A program made the translations under genes and the position numbers. 64,000 nucleotides of DNA from Takakia lepidozioides (lineage: Eukaryota > Streptophyta > Takakiopsida > Takakiales > Takakiaceae). Below are positions 11,109 through 23,992 of this stretch, in pieces (the first letter of the stretch is position 1; each line of letters starts with the position of its first letter). The notes under the pieces are model-generated. The model saw only the letters and a list, made by a program, of their open reading frames with translations. It was not told the origin of the DNA and ran no database searches. The stretch spans positions 20,770,001 to 20,834,000 of the forward strand of contig CM060731.1 of the NCBI GenBank assembly GCA_030704615.1, read 5' to 3'.

Positions 11109-14100
11109 TCATACATGTGCTACATCGGCCAAAACTTGCAAAGCCTCTCTACTAACATCAGAGTCATCTATCAACTCAAGTTCATCGATGTACACATGTC
11201 GTGTCATCGCCTCGTAACAATACCGTGAAAGGTACAAATGGAATGAGAAGCAGACCACCGAATGCGGCAGCCTTCCTACCTGGGTTGCATAGGCCCGATC
11301 TCTCAAGAGGGTGAGATCACGAGTTAATTCTGCCCCAGTAGTTGGTAAATCATCCAACACAGGCGTGCTTCGCCATTGTTGATCACCACCTCGTGGACCT
11401 GGGTCCTGTGTGCCAATGGCATCAGGGTGCTCAAGGCTTGCATAAGGATCCTCGAGGAGATGGTCTGTCCACCTACACAACCAAAAAACACCATCAACAT
11501 CCATCATGTGTTCTACCACACATGCTTCATCTTCAGCTTTTGTAGAGTGAAAACAAGGGGCTCTGCATATCATTCCCACTAATTAGTTACTTGATCAGAG
11601 ATACACACTAACCCAACCCACGCCGCAACGGAAGGGAAGACGTAGATAGGGTTTATGTTTACACGTCCTTGGCCGGCCTTCACATGTGATCGCACATCGT
11701 TGCCCAACATTCCAAACAATCACAGGATATCTTGCCAGCCCATGAGTTGTATCAATTACTAGTACCGGGGTTCAAAACTGAACTGGTGATGCAGCCCTTG
11801 TCTTCATCACAACCCTTGATCAAACTTTCCCATACACGTCACCGAAATCAGGTGTCTACAAAGCATCAGCCTCAAAATACTCTCATCACTGTGTTCCGTC
11901 GTTAGGATACAAAGGGCAAGTATCCATTTATAGACAACAAAAACCGCATGACTATGGCTTAGGAGTAAGACATGGTCGAGAGACACAAGAAGATGTCTTC
12001 GCTGCACTACACTCGCTGCAATGGACTTCATTGCTCATGAAGATTGAGAGACCCCCTACATCACATTCACAGACAGGTCCACTCCTTGAAGAGCACACAC
12101 AAGTGACAGGTAAACAATGGAATCACAATAGTCCACTTGCCATCAACCCTGACAGGTTGTGGACTCCATTGGCCTGCAGAGGGAATCCATCTTTTTGGGT
12201 TTGGGGCAGACAATGAGGTTCACTTCTAGAAAGAGCATGCAAGTGGGCAGGTGTTTATTGGCGCACTACCATTGTCTGCCAGCCATGAACCCAGAACGTC
12301 ATTTACTTGAAATTCAGACAGGAGGCAGGTGTGCTACGGGCTGCATCCGAAATGGAGTGATGTCCTTGCACAACTTCAAAACTTGACGTGTGCAGTAATA
12401 GACAGAAAAGAACAAACCGGGACAGCCCATGTGTACACACTACAGACATAACAAAGGGCTGGTTGAAGGAGAGCAGAGGTAAAGACGAAATGTAGAAGCC
12501 AAATTATAAATTTTATTTCCAGCTAACATATACTCAGTAGCAGCCCTCTACTACAAGAGAGGGCATACCATAATATCACACCCAAGGTCTCTCTTTCTCT
12601 CCCTCTCTTCCGAGAATCGGAGAAAAAATGTAGAAAGAATTGAGTATAAATCAATGACACTAGCTTGAACTAATGATTGGCTCTGATTCTACAATATATT
12701 GCATTTACTATGCTGCTAATCCTGCATGTTGGTGTCCCTCTCTACTATGAAAGAGGATCAAAAACCCAGTAGTCGGGCGTACCGTGGCAGGCACCAACAC
12801 TCGCGTGATCACAGAGAAATTACAAAACTTCGGTGGCACTATACCAAGAGAGGCCCCTAGACAGGCTTCTGAAAGATTAACTAATTTACCTCATGTCCCG
12901 GCCACTTAGGGAACATCTCTACACCTTTCCGATGAGTCATCTCTCATAGTTTCAGATCCCCCAATATCATTGCTCCACCTTCCACTAATCACCAACAATC
13001 CAGCAGTCAATCGCCATCTTCCCCCTTTATCGCAGCCTGAAAGACTGCCCACCTCACTCTGCCATATCCAGTGGCTTCCCAGCCCAAAATAATGGACAAG
13101 AATTCACCCTACACTTTGTCTAATGTTCTAATGTGAAAATTTGATCTAGGGATGGGCTTGTTCATAACAATAATAGCAAATGAACACATGCTTCTCTGGA
13201 GGGTAAGGTATTACACCCGTGCAGGCGGTCGTACTCCCGGAAGTAACGCGCGGGGACATGAGAATCTCGATAACGATTGTTCTCATTGATTCGTCGCACT
13301 CGGTGATGGTTCCATGTCTCAACGTATTCATCAACGGCTGCCTGGACAATCGGGATGTACACAAACAGAAATGATTCCCGCTGCCATGGGTCATCCATGT
13401 TCAGAATGCCATCAACCTCCATTTGTTGGAAACAGTTCTTGTAGAAGAAAACCACTCGTTCCCATAAGTGCCTCCACCAGTGCTCTATTCGCTACATGTC
13501 AAAACAGTCATGGAAAGCCTTGTCAATTTTTAACTATCAAACTAACTTCCACGGACAACCTTACCATGGTGCTAACCCCCACGGTGCTGACCTTGTTGAC
13601 TGCTGGGGTACTCACCTCACCCCTCGGCAGACATTATTCTTATGCAATGCGGGACATATATGTCACTCTACAAAGCTGCGAATATCTCAGGTTGTCAAGC
13701 TGCAGTGCTTTCATCTTCTTTATGCCCCACAAGAGCCCTCCAAACATCAAGGCCCTCTTGAAGTATACCAACTACAGTCAATTTGATGGACTACCAGTGG
13801 AATGCACATCCATTTTTCTCACATCTCAAGATAACCTTACAGCCCTTCACTTGCTCTCGTCATTCAATGTGCACATTTCTCCTCATTAGGGACTTCATCA
13901 TCATAGCACCTGATTATGCGTGGATGCTCCTGCTAAAAATGGACTTCTAATATTGGCTCGAGCTCCCTCAATATACTCTTTGATCAAGTTGTGTTCTGAT
14001 GCGAAATCTGATCGAATCCTCAAAGGTACATTGTACTTGGAGACTGCCTCCCTGTAAGCTGTCCACAAATACGAAAACTCACCAATCTCTGACAAAACAT

Positions 14101-14300
14101 GAGGTGGACCTCCCGCAATGCCAGGAGGCATCGATGATGTCTACATGTATCCAGATGATCGATTCTTGCGTGTTCGAGCATCTTCCAATCAAAGAGCTCG
14201 ATTGTCTTCGTCACTTCCCTCCTCTGATGAAAGACCTTCTCAAACTTCGCGCACGGATACCTCCTCCTATCCAAGTTCTCACATCACATACACATCTATT
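11109..14300 (-). pseudogene. Integrase-core (DDE-type) transposase-like gene of TE1, decayed
   Basis: Minus-strand pieces read from high to low coordinate. 13906-14131 encodes AVSKYNVPLRIRSDFASEH and GASTHNQ. An intron-like gap (CAG|GTGCTA donor) follows, with acceptor TGTAG at about 13493. Then RIEHWWRHLWERVVFFYKN, GILNMDDPW and FVYIPIVQAAVDEY, then ETWNHHRVRRINENN follow (13150-13492). This order matches the eukaryotic transposon family with an integrase-core fold, in which the Glu of THNQRIERLW is the third catalytic acid and SD of the RSD block the second; here both remain (RSD, RIE). The N-terminal third and first Asp are not clear. 11109-11579 is an open frame in the same orientation that may be a C-terminal exon. 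The family resemblance is from memory of its conserved blocks. Confidence 0.6.
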
Positions 14301-14541
14301 ATATATTAGTATCTGTTTTAGAAATCCAAATCCAAATGCAATTGATCAAATATGGAAGCGAGAAACTGCTGCTAACCATTCCTGATTCCTGATTTATGAA
14401 TCGGAATGACTGGCCCGATCCAATATGGGGAGAACTTAGCAAAGCACCTGATGTAACTACAATAGAAACATGAGAAGTCCTTGAGGGCTGTATCTGTAAA
14501 AGACAAGGGGCTGCCATGGTGAATATAGTTAGTGTACTGGC

Positions 14542-17160
14542 GTGACCTATATGTACAAGGTGCTACTTGCCAAAAGACAATATGTGCTAAATTCCTCAAA
14601 ACTTTGTACAGGTCCCCCGTCATTCCCCTATGTACAACTGAATCTCAATGCTTCCACAAGCGACCAGTCACCCACATGGCCAACATCTCTCTCCCCCTCT
14701 GAAAATCCTAATGATGGGTTTGATCACTTGGAGGACGTGGTCCAAGATGGACCTATGAACCAGCCTCTCATCATCAGTGACTTCAATGATGACTTCAAGC
14801 TAGAATCCTTGTCAAAGTTGTGGATCTGTTCGTGCAAAGCTTACTTTGACGCCTTGGAGGAACGTCACATCAAGGTTGGTTGCTTGCAAAGTGACAGCAA
14901 TGTTTCTGAAAAAAGAAGATCTAAAACATTTTGGATGGCCTTCAAGTCATTCGAAGATAAGGTTAGGGGAGATTTATCTCTGGAGGAGGGGCTAAGACAA
15001 ATTGGTCTGGAGCTATGCAATCGCAAAGACACCAAGAGAGGGGTGGGATGTACCGAGCTTGAATTGGCAAAGGTGATCAGAGCTGAGACCTTAGCCATGT
15101 TTGCACCAAGCGACATTCGAAGGGAATTCGAATTTGTTGCTCTACCATATTGGAAAAAATCGGATGAGTTTGAGGCATGTGTTGCCTAAACTGAAGAGTG
15201 CGATGCCTTACAAGCAGCAAAGGCTCTTGTAGAAGCTTATGGCAAGGGCCTAGAAAGAGGACCATCATCAGATCTTGAAGATGTGGACAAAATCTTGGAG
15301 ATGCCCACATTCAGCTCTTTTACAAGATCCCAATTGGACATTATGTGCCATCAAGCACATCAGCTCACCGAAGAAGACGAGTCAATCTTATTGGAAGCCC
15401 GTACACAGGTGGAAGAGGCACTCTTCACCTATCAACACTTCTATGTAGAGAGGAAAGTGTTCAAGACCTACAACGACCACCTAAGCTCCTCCAGGCTCCA
15501 GGAGACTCGAATTAAGGTATAACAGAAAAAACCGCCACCCTGTTACCAGAATTGTGAAAGCCCAACATTGTTATTTACTGTAAAAAAAGATTTACTATCA
15601 CAAAGATTTGTTGTCATGGAGATTAAAATTACACATGCATATGACTACAAGCATATGCATATGATTTAACAAACTCTCATAAAAAAGCATTGGAATTTTG
15701 TAGGTGCACCAAGGAAAAGATTTGCAGGCTTTTACAGAACAATGGTGCAGAATCTTGTTATCCAAAGAAGCTTGGTACAAACCTAAGGTGGATTTCATAC
15801 ACGCAAGTGGGATCGCAGAAACAAACACATATGACGCTGACGGGTTGCGAGATGCGTGGCTTACCAATACATGGAAACAATTCTGGTCAATCCACTACGT
15901 GAGATTCCCTTTCACCTGTAATATATGCCCAGCAGAGCGCCGAATTACAACCAGATATTTGAATATGTTTACAATATGCAAGGACAACTTTTACATGTCA
16001 AGCTCGATACCGAGGTCGTGCGTCCTGATATGCAACTAGACACTGTAAATCCTCTTTCCTTGCTCAAATCCAACACTCTAATTAACCACTCTCACATGTT
16101 GGCCAGACTTCTCGGGGCCACCTTGCCAATTGAAGGAAATCTACTAATTGTGTTTACTGAAAAACAGACCAGTTTTCGAAGAGGAAGATGTGGGCGAAGT
16201 GTGAGGCACACCTAGAGACGCCTGTAGCAGATCAGACTGCTGCAATGCTGCTACAGGCGAGATGCTTGCCCCCTCGAGATTGGGGAGTGCCTATTGATTC
16301 CACCTCTCTTTCTCTCTAATAGTCGAAAATTCTTAAACGCAGGCCCGCATGCTCGGACATCTAATCTTCAAGCTGGCCTCTTATATGATTGAGGTCCCAC
16401 GCTTCTTTTCGTATGCAACCCTACTCATAATGTTGAACCAGGTGCCAACGTCTCAAAACCTAGAGAAAGGGGTTGACCAGAAACTACGCACAGATTTAGA
16501 GAGAGATTTTAGGCTCGGATGGCCAAGCAAGTGGGCACTTCTTACGCGATTGACCAGATCTAAAGACCTGGTCAAGGAGCTGTCTACAGAGCAGATTGAT
16601 GAAGGTCTTGGGTGGACATTCCGAAATTTTGAAGTGAAGGAGGAGAGTTGGGAGAGGGATGTGAAATCCAAAGTTGGAGCAATAATATACAGCCACCTAT
16701 TTGAGGGTCGAAGGGAAATAGGCCTTGCCATGCATGAAGGGTTTGTTCTGGGTATCGAGCATGCAAATGCATCTCCCCAAAAAAATCAGAAATGCGAGCT
16801 TGCTTGGATCTACTCACTCCAGAGACGCTAAGGGTGTTGTTCAACGGGACCTGTGCTATTGAGGCGGCAGATTTCCTACGACACTGCGACTTCCACCACT
16901 CCATTGACCCCGTGCAATGCCATTGGTTCACGAGGTGTGTGAACAGGATGACCTATGCAGAAAGAACTCATCTTGTCGTGTTTACGACAGGTCTGGAGTA
17001 TTTTGGAGCGCGACGCATGAGCATCATGCTCCTAGACCGAAAAGATAACCCTTGCATTCAGTCCTCTACCTGCCTTTATCTACCACCCTACAAAGACGAG
17101 CAGATGATGTTTCAAAGGATACAATACTCAATAATGGACACAAGTTATGGGAGACCATGA
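14542..17160 (+). pseudogene. HECT-domain E3 ubiquitin ligase-like gene of TE1, decayed
   Basis: A frame from about 14542 runs to a donor at 15516 (ATTAAG|GTATAA), with one premature TAA at 15187-15189. It resumes in phase at 15704 after a TTTTGTAG acceptor. A frameshift near 15920 leads to HMLARLLGATLPIEGNLL. 16349-16831 carries the mid-HECT block (RMLGHLIFKLASYMIE). After a slip in an A-run near 16780, the HECT C-lobe follows: LLTPETLRVLFNGTCAIEA, FTTGLEYF and SSTCLYLPPY. The Cys of STC (17071-17073) lies where the HECT thioester cysteine sits before LPPY. The upstream 500 residues are unrecognised. It lies head-to-head with the integrase-like gene, so both probably belong to the transposon rather than to the host. 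Frameshifts and a stop make this copy non-functional. Confidence 0.65.
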
Positions 17161-17174
17161 CAATATATGTGTAC

Positions 17175-18217
17175 CTAGCTAGGAGACTGCGCGGAAGGAC
17201 CTTGCATGTTGTAGACATGTCGGCATAGACATTGAGGAGTGGAATCTGCAAGCAACCAACAAATCCTTTCAGCAGAAAATTGAAGGTGAGGTGCAAACCA
17301 ATTCAGATGTATATCTAGGGACATCATCAGTGAGATTGACATCCTGAAAGAGACCATCAATTGACTATGTGAACAGAATAGTGAACAATTGAACAGACTG
17401 TGTGAACAATTGACTGTGTACAATTTGACTGTGTGAACAGAACAGTTCATGCCTCTATGCCACTGAGCAATACATATACAATGGAAGTCACATGTGCTGG
17501 GACACATAACTGTTCTTGTGGGAGATGGGCCCAAAGTTGGGTACAAACCAAAGCCCTTGGAAGAGCTGGGAGTGAGGCCATGTGGTTGCCCCTTAGCAAC
17601 AGATGGGTGCAGGGTCCGCACTTTGGCGAAGGCCTCAGCCCCTGCCTGTGATGTTAGACCCACAGCACGCCCAGCCCCTAATGCCATAGCAGCCTTAGCA
17701 CTCGTAGCCCTATTTGGTACATTCTCATTCCCTGTAGTGGCTGGTGGAGGCAGCCGCTGACCTCGGCCTACTCCCTGGCCAACAGCAAGCGAATCTTTCA
17801 AGACCTGCAGTATTTGAACTTGGCAACTCTCCAAAAAAATCCGAGCAATAGTTCCTTTCCAATGAATCATCGAGGGGATATTGTAACCAGGACACCATTT
17901 CATCATCTTGGATATTTGTTGTTAGAGTGTGCTGGGGCTCCAGCAGCTGTCTCATTCACTACTGCTTCCAACATGGAATCCTTGACAGGGGTGGGTGGCT
18001 TTGGCGGAACCACCACTTCTTCAGTTTCTTGCCCATTGGTCCAATGAGGGAGTAGGTCAGCTGCCACTGTGATTTACTCCCTTTGCTGCTTTGGCCCTGC
18101 ATGTAAGGAAGGGACGCCAAACCCACATTGGCTGGTTTGGAGCATGCTGACATGCCCTCCTTAAGCACCCCCACTTGAATGGATTCTAGAGACTTAGCCT
18201 GGTTGGAGTTATCAACC

Positions 18218-18251
<34 letters not shown>

Positions 18252-18370
18252 GGAGGGGAAGGGGTAGCAACAGCAGGCATGACTCCCAAGTTTCTAGAAA
18301 AAATTGGTCTAAAGGCATAAATGATGACAGTAACAGAGCATTCACGACCTGGTTGGAAGGCACAACCAAA
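17175..18370 (-). pseudogene. Captured fragment of a phytochrome-interacting bHLH factor (PIF-like)
   Basis: Minus-strand frames between 17.7 and 18.2 kb contain MQGQSSKGSKS (like the tail of the active-phytochrome-B-binding motif region) and EMVSWLQYPLDDSLERNYC followed by SDFFGELPS. This block is characteristic of PIF proteins, nuclear light-signalling transcription factors. The segment is split over two frames (breaks near 17.95 kb) and has no bHLH domain here, so it is a broken gene piece. It lies wholly inside TE1, downstream of and antisense to the HECT gene, which suggests capture of a host gene by the transposon. The Ala-, Gly- and Pro-rich continuation to 17.5 kb is consistent with the PIF middle region but not diagnostic. 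Confidence 0.65.
18219..18253. repeat. (TG)n/(AG)n compound microsatellite
   Basis: A run of GT dinucleotides followed by GA dinucleotides, directly readable in the sequence; it interrupts the PIF-like fragment. Confidence 0.9.
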
Positions 18371-18399
18371 GCAAGTTTAAGTCAGGGGCAGTGGCTTCA

Positions 18400-20952
18400 A
18401 CCATCTGTAGTTTAAACAGAGCAGAAGGTACAGAAACTCATACGGAACGTTTCTCCTTGCGGCGATGTTGTTCACTTGGATCCGCCCACACCTGGTATGC
18501 AATATAGCAGAGTTGGTTGAGATTTGTCCAATCCAAGCACCAGTATATGTGAACAAAAAGAGAATGAGTTACATGCCCATCCTCAGTGCAGGATAATTTT
18601 GTGCAGGCATGCTCCGGCCTGAAAAAATCACCGGAAGTGCAAAAATAAGAGCCCATGTGCACTTCAGGCATCCTCTATTGAAACTATTCAACAGAAGTAT
18701 ACTTCTTGGCATAAATTCAAGCAATCCATCTAAAAAAGACACAGAGAAGCAAGACTTACACGAAGGCCAAGTGCAAAAGATGGTCTCTTTTCTGATGGAT
18801 AGAATTCCCTTTTTTCTTTCACCGCAGAAAAAAAACAGTTTGTTGGAGTGACCGCATCTAGTACTTTGCCACTTCTATCCCACTCTGGAGCACAAAGACT
18901 CATAATCTGCCAAAATTTCACCAAAAACTCATCAAACCCCTCCCGGGCATGGAGCTCTGGAATGAAACACTAATTCAAGCATCTACTTGACAAACATGTC
19001 CATAGAAAAATAACTTAGTTGGTGAGGCCAGTCAATGCAAGTCGACCCCCTCCAAAAGTTCCCAACCCAAGAGACATGACCAGATCTTCGAATAACTGGT
19101 AAAGAAGGTCACTTGCACTCAAGCCACAGACTGGTATCAAGTACAAGACACTGAACCTGTGATGTGCATGTAAAAATACATCTGCCTGGCCGGTGAATCT
19201 TCGTGAAACACAAGGTCTGACATAAAGCAAAGCTGTCCCAACCTAGCTGAACAAAATCTTCTTGAAAAATGGATTATAATGAATCAGACACTCCAACATG
19301 GCAGTTGTTTTTCCTTTTACAGCCGTACCTCTTCAAACGTCGTATTTGTTTAAAACAGCTTGAGTGTTTGAAAGCATCTAAAAACCATCGGAGCACCAAA
19401 TAAGGGACGCATATCCAGCAAAGAGGGGCCCTGACACTGGGATTTGGATCGTCGTCTTGAGATTCTTCCCAGAGCAAAGACAAGAACAACCTGCAGACAG
19501 TCCTGCTAACACTTAGGATCTCCAGAGGTAGATTTGAGTGCCAATGTGTATCTTGAGTATCTCCTCTGCACTGATGCAGTTGCACAGAGCAGGCCTCCAG
19601 GCTTTCATTATGCAGAAAAGGCATGGAAGCAAGGCACAGTGTGGAACTGAAGAAGGTGCTAAGAAACTTTTAAGTAATATCTTCTCAAGGAAGACAAACT
19701 GACACAATGCCAGCCAATAAGAACCACAAGTCACACAAATAAATGAGACAAGCACAGTCTATCTGCAAGCTAGTCAGCTAGTCCTTCGTTGCTGACATTT
19801 ATTGATGTCAAAATTCTGAACTTTGGCCCTCAATTAAGATCCTCTGAGCACATAAAATCCTCCTTCGGAAACTAAGATGTACTTTGTGAGTCCATGCATG
19901 CACATAACACCAAGCACAGTCGTCCAGACCAAGAACTCAGAAGGAACTCATAAAATCCAAATCAGACAACTTTTGGATAGGCCAAGAAAGTTACCCCAAA
20001 TGTGGATGAGGGAGCTCAGTTGTAGGACAAACTGTCCCCTAGATGATACTCCATCTCTAAACTTTCTCCAAACCGAACATAGCCCTATATGCAACTTAAC
20101 GTACAGTTTCTGTATAGGGAGTGGCAACTCTTCACAGCTTTGACAAATGTTCAGAAGCGGGTTCCTAGAGTGTTAGAGTCCAGTGTCAACCAATGACGGA
20201 CAACCGCAGACTTTCCTAATCTGAAGATATAAAAGATACGCATATATGCAGATGTGAATTTTCATTGTCATGACTGCCAAGGAGTACCTCGTCAGGCATT
20301 AATGGACAGAGGCCCTTGTGGCTCTGCCTATCAAAATCCACTTCCAGTTCACCTTTGATCTATCCCGTCCGAATGAACTGTGCTCTTTTTGACAGTATAC
20401 TCTCTGTCTGGAAATCCTAAACCCCCACACACACAGCACATGACAATTGCTGCCATACACAAATACATACTCTTCCTCTCCTCCATGTCGGTTACAAATA
20501 TCTTTTCTTCACTTCTTTTTCTTTACTTCTTATTTAGAAAGATATTGTGTACCCCTTTTAAAAAAAAACAAAAAAAAATTGTGTGCGCCATAACTTCATG
20601 TAGGCAAATCTTGTGTGGTAGCTTTGCCAACTGCCATATGCAAATAACAATTTGCAGAATACACAAACAAGTCTTAGAGAGGTCATATTTGCCTAAAATA
20701 TGAGACGCAACAACACATGCTAGAGCTTTTCTTTGCACCTACCTCCTTGACCTCTGCCCTCCCTTCTGCATTCCCAGAAGTTGGAGGGATCTTGCGACTA
20801 TCTCCTGTTGCCGCTGCTTTCCCCTTTTCCACATAAACATTCCAGCAACAGCTTTAATGTTTGAGTTTTTCCCTCCGCCTATCTCCTTGACCTCTGCCGA
20901 ACTGCTTGGGGGTATTTTTCAAGTATCTTTGGAGTCCTCAAGAGAGTCTGTT
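18400..20952. other. TE1 internal stretch without a supported gene
   Basis: Only short open frames. Near 20741-20905 two copies of a phrase like CTCCTTGACCTCTGCC bracket a minus-strand frame (NVYVEKGKAAATGDSRK) ending in a GT donor-like site. This may be another captured exon, but I do not recognise it. Confidence 0.4.
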
Positions 20953-21475
20953 CTCGTTTCGTAAGAGACATTTTATGAGATCCAACAAACAGGAAGGAAA
21001 ATGGATGCTCGGTAAAAACGACGCCTTTGTTGTCTGGCGAGAGAGGCAGTGCTCTCGTATGCGAGACACCTAGAAAATACGCAATGTAGAATACATGGTC
21101 GACGGATGAAAACTGCCTTATGTAAACCCAGAGTTAAAGGGGTCAAGGAATATTCGTCTGGAATATTTCTTAGGTGTCTTCATATCCTAGGGTAAAGAAT
21201 CTTTCCCTGGGTCCAGGGAATATTACCCATGGCTAGCGAATCTTTCCCGGGCTTTCTAAGCCCGGGCCACTGCAACCCCAGGACAGAAGGAAAAGACGGG
21301 CAGCAGCCGAAATTTGTTCCCAATGAGTTCCCTGTATGGACGGGGGTGCAGGACGTCCAGTCCCAGGCCCAGACCTGGCTTGGTCCATAGTCTAGACCCC
21401 GGGCAGTGCCCCAGGCCAGCCCAAAACTCTCATTTTTATGGCGTCCCGCAACACGGCCTTTTTGCTATTCCCTAG
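20953..21475 (-). repeat. TE1 right terminal inverted repeat (523 bp)
   Basis: Reverse complement of the left TIR without the hAT insertion. Shared landmarks include the CTAGGG end, a GCCGTGTTGCGGGACGCC block and a GTCGACCATGTATTCTACAT block. It is followed directly by the CATAC duplication. Confidence 0.85.
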
Positions 21476-21876
21476 CATACCACCACTCTTCCAATCCACT
21501 AATGGACTGACCTGCTGTCCTTCCACCAATGGCCTCCATGTTGGCCAATTGCATGGATAATCCTCGTGCGGAAAGACCACAAAGTTCAATATATACAACA
21601 CAACATCCTACATTCATGCATGGAGTCAGAAGTAGACATACACCACCTCCAAGGAAGAAACATGGTTGATAGGTAGCCCTACAGCTCTAGTAGTTTACAT
21701 GTCACGCCATGAGGTAAGATGCTAGATGGAAAACAACACGACCATCCTTCAAATGTAGTGCCAGACTTCATTCTTTCACATCCACAAGTTGTCCAGAAGA
21801 TATAGGCTGAAATAGAAAGACCACTGTGTACAAGATCAATGGAATAAATCATAACATGGTGGGGTTTTACCCCTAT
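21476..21876. other. Short spacer between TE1 and TE2
   Basis: Host sequence between the two transposon insertions. No gene or RNA seen. Confidence 0.5.
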
Positions 21877-21906
21877 AACACTATTTTAATTAATTCTGGA
21901 CTTTTG
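21877..21906 (+). repeat. TE2 left terminal inverted repeat
   Basis: 30 bp starting AACACTATTTTAA. It pairs with the reverse complement of 55544-55573 with two mismatches. A second, imperfect inverted phrase just inside (CTGGACTT...AATCCGG) parallels the hairpin at the right end. Confidence 0.8.
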
Positions 21907-22309
21907 GCTTAAATCCGGACTAAACTTAATATATATTTGAATTAAAACTAATTGAAATATTAATAATATCATGGTGTAATGTGTGATTGAACTTTGTGAA
22001 ATTACATGTGATGTCATACTTGTTCAAAATGTGTCATATAAGAGGTCCATTTGACATTGAAGTGCTCAATGTGAAGTAGCAGTATTGAACAATTCATTGA
22101 ACGTCCACTTGGAAGTCGAATAATGTAATATTCCATTGTTGGATCACGATAAACAAATGGGTCGCATCGAACATGGGCGAGACTCCTACTCTACCATACT
22201 TGATACAACTTGCTAGTAATTTTATTGATTGAATCTTCATATCAAGCACAATGTTCACATACCACGCCATTGGAATGAATCATGTTTTGGATGTGACAAA
22301 GGCAGTAAA

Positions 22310-23570
22310 ATATTAGAATAGCATGAAACATTCGGAAGAGGTACTAGGGTAGTGCAATATGGTTTGGGGTGTAACTAGAGAGAAGTGCAATAAGATTTGG
22401 GTTTACAGTAAGGGTAAGGGTTTAGGGTTTGTTAGGGTACAAAAGGACAAACAAATATGATGGACTCACACTCGGTAGAATTAAGAAATGGTTGAGGAAT
22501 TTGATATCCCTATAATCATTCTATTATACCTTATCCAACAAAAGAAAATATTAAAAGAGCATGAAACATTGAGAAGAGGTAACATGGTAGTACAATAAGG
22601 TTTGGAGTGTAACTAGGGTAGTACACTAAAGTTATTGGTTTATGGTAAGATTAATGGTTTAGGGGTGATGGTAAAGGTAGGGTTTTCAGTTTGGGTTTAA
22701 GGTACAAATGGACAAACAAATATAGTAGACTCATGCTCGCTAGAACTTGGTGTGTGTTAGTAGGATAAAAAATAAGAATAAAAATAGAGAAAATATTATG
22801 GAAGAGTCATTGGGCTGGAGAAGTATTTAAATTGAGGATTCGTCCTTGGAACCTGGTATTAAGATACATATGGTTATGGTATGGATACTTCATTCCCATT
22901 TGCAGGAGAAGGGTAAGGGTTTAGACATAACTGGCGTAGGGTTTTGTTTAGGGTTTCCGACGAGGGTTTAGGGTTTGGGTTGAAGGCAGAAATGGTCAGC
23001 ATACATGCCGGAAGACTCGCACTCGCTAAACCTTAGTGTGTGTTAGTATGGTACAAAATGAGAATTTGGATGTAACATTGAAGTGATTTTGATAACCATA
23101 ATGGTTATGGTTATGGTATGGATAGTTGATTCCCATTTGCAAAGGCAAGGGTAAGGGTTCTGGGGTCATGGGTTAAGGGTAAATGTTTAGTGTTTTATAG
23201 TAAGCCTGGTTTAGGGTAGGGATTTAGGGTTTTTGTTTAAGTTACAAAATAGACAAACACTTATGGAAGACTCCAGTCGCTAGAACTTAGTGTTGTTAGT
23301 AGGGTACTAGTAAGCAAAATAAAAATGAAGAACCTAATATTATGGACAAGTATTTAAATGAAAGACTCGTCCTTGGAACCTGGTATTAAGATGTAACATA
23401 GAAAGCAAATTGTAACATGCCTAAGTGCATGTCAATCCAAAACAAAGGAAAAACCTAGCGCAAATGCGAAGGGAGAAGACATTTCAATAACCATAATGGT
23501 TATGGTTATGGTATGAATAGTTCATGGGCCATTTGCAAAAAAAGGTAAGGGGGGTAATGCTAACATAAAA
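22310..23570. repeat. Subterminal degenerate tandem repeats rich in TTTAGGG-like motifs
   Basis: About four diverged units of roughly 250-310 bp. Shared phrases are ATGGTTATGGTATGGATA, GGTAAGGGTTTAGGGTTT and, in three units, variants of GGACAAACAAATATRRTRGACTC. Two units also share GTCCTTGGAACCTGGTATTAA. Exact TTTAGGG and near variants occur several times per unit. Tandem subterminal repeats are common transposase-binding arrays in DNA transposons. Confidence 0.7.
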
Positions 23571-23992
23571 AGCAAGGTATAAAAAAGGTATGTCAATCCT
23601 AAATCCTAAATTGCCAAAAAAAAAGCTGAAAGTACACCCTATGAGATTTGGAAAGAAAATGGCGTTATATAACGACTTTGGGAATAAAATGGATCCGAAG
23701 AAAACATGAGAGAGGATAAAAAGTCAGACCACCAAATAAAAACTATGAGAAATAAAAATTGCTTAAAATTTGAACAACGGAAAAGGACATGTGAAATTCC
23801 CTCTTAAACCAGGGCCAAAGATGAGAAGTATGAAAATGAAATGAAATGAAAATTTGGTGCAGAAAAGTCGTATAAATCCGACGAACTGCAACCATCGAAA
23901 AATTGAAAGGTTAGGCTTTCTTTTGAGACAACTGGCAAACACACCAAACTCCCGAATAACAAACACCCAAAACACCCATAACTCCCATAACA

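Larger units (their letters stand above)
8468..21475. mobile_element. TE1: 13.0-kb TIR DNA transposon with HECT, integrase-like and captured PIF sequences
   Basis: The outer ends are inverted copies starting CTAGGGAATAGCAAAAAGG (left, 8468) and ending in its reverse complement at 21475. Both are flanked by the direct repeat CATAC (8463-8467 and 21476-21480), a 5-bp target duplication. The inverted repeats continue for about 500 bp on each side. Inside lie a minus-strand integrase-like pseudogene, a plus-strand HECT ligase pseudogene and a fragment of a PIF-type bHLH gene. I cannot assign a superfamily; 5-bp duplications with long TIRs do not fit the usual 9-bp MULE pattern. Premature stops and frameshifts show that the copy is inactive. 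Confidence 0.8.

Noticed and set aside
16453-16931. Minus-strand frames opposite the HECT region
   Set aside because: The plus-strand HECT motifs with ordered blocks explain the open frames; the antisense ones have no recognisable content.
17340-17445. GTGAACA/ACAATTGAC repeats at the end of the HECT region as a regulatory array
   Set aside because: Only a few irregular units; no more than a short degenerate repeat.
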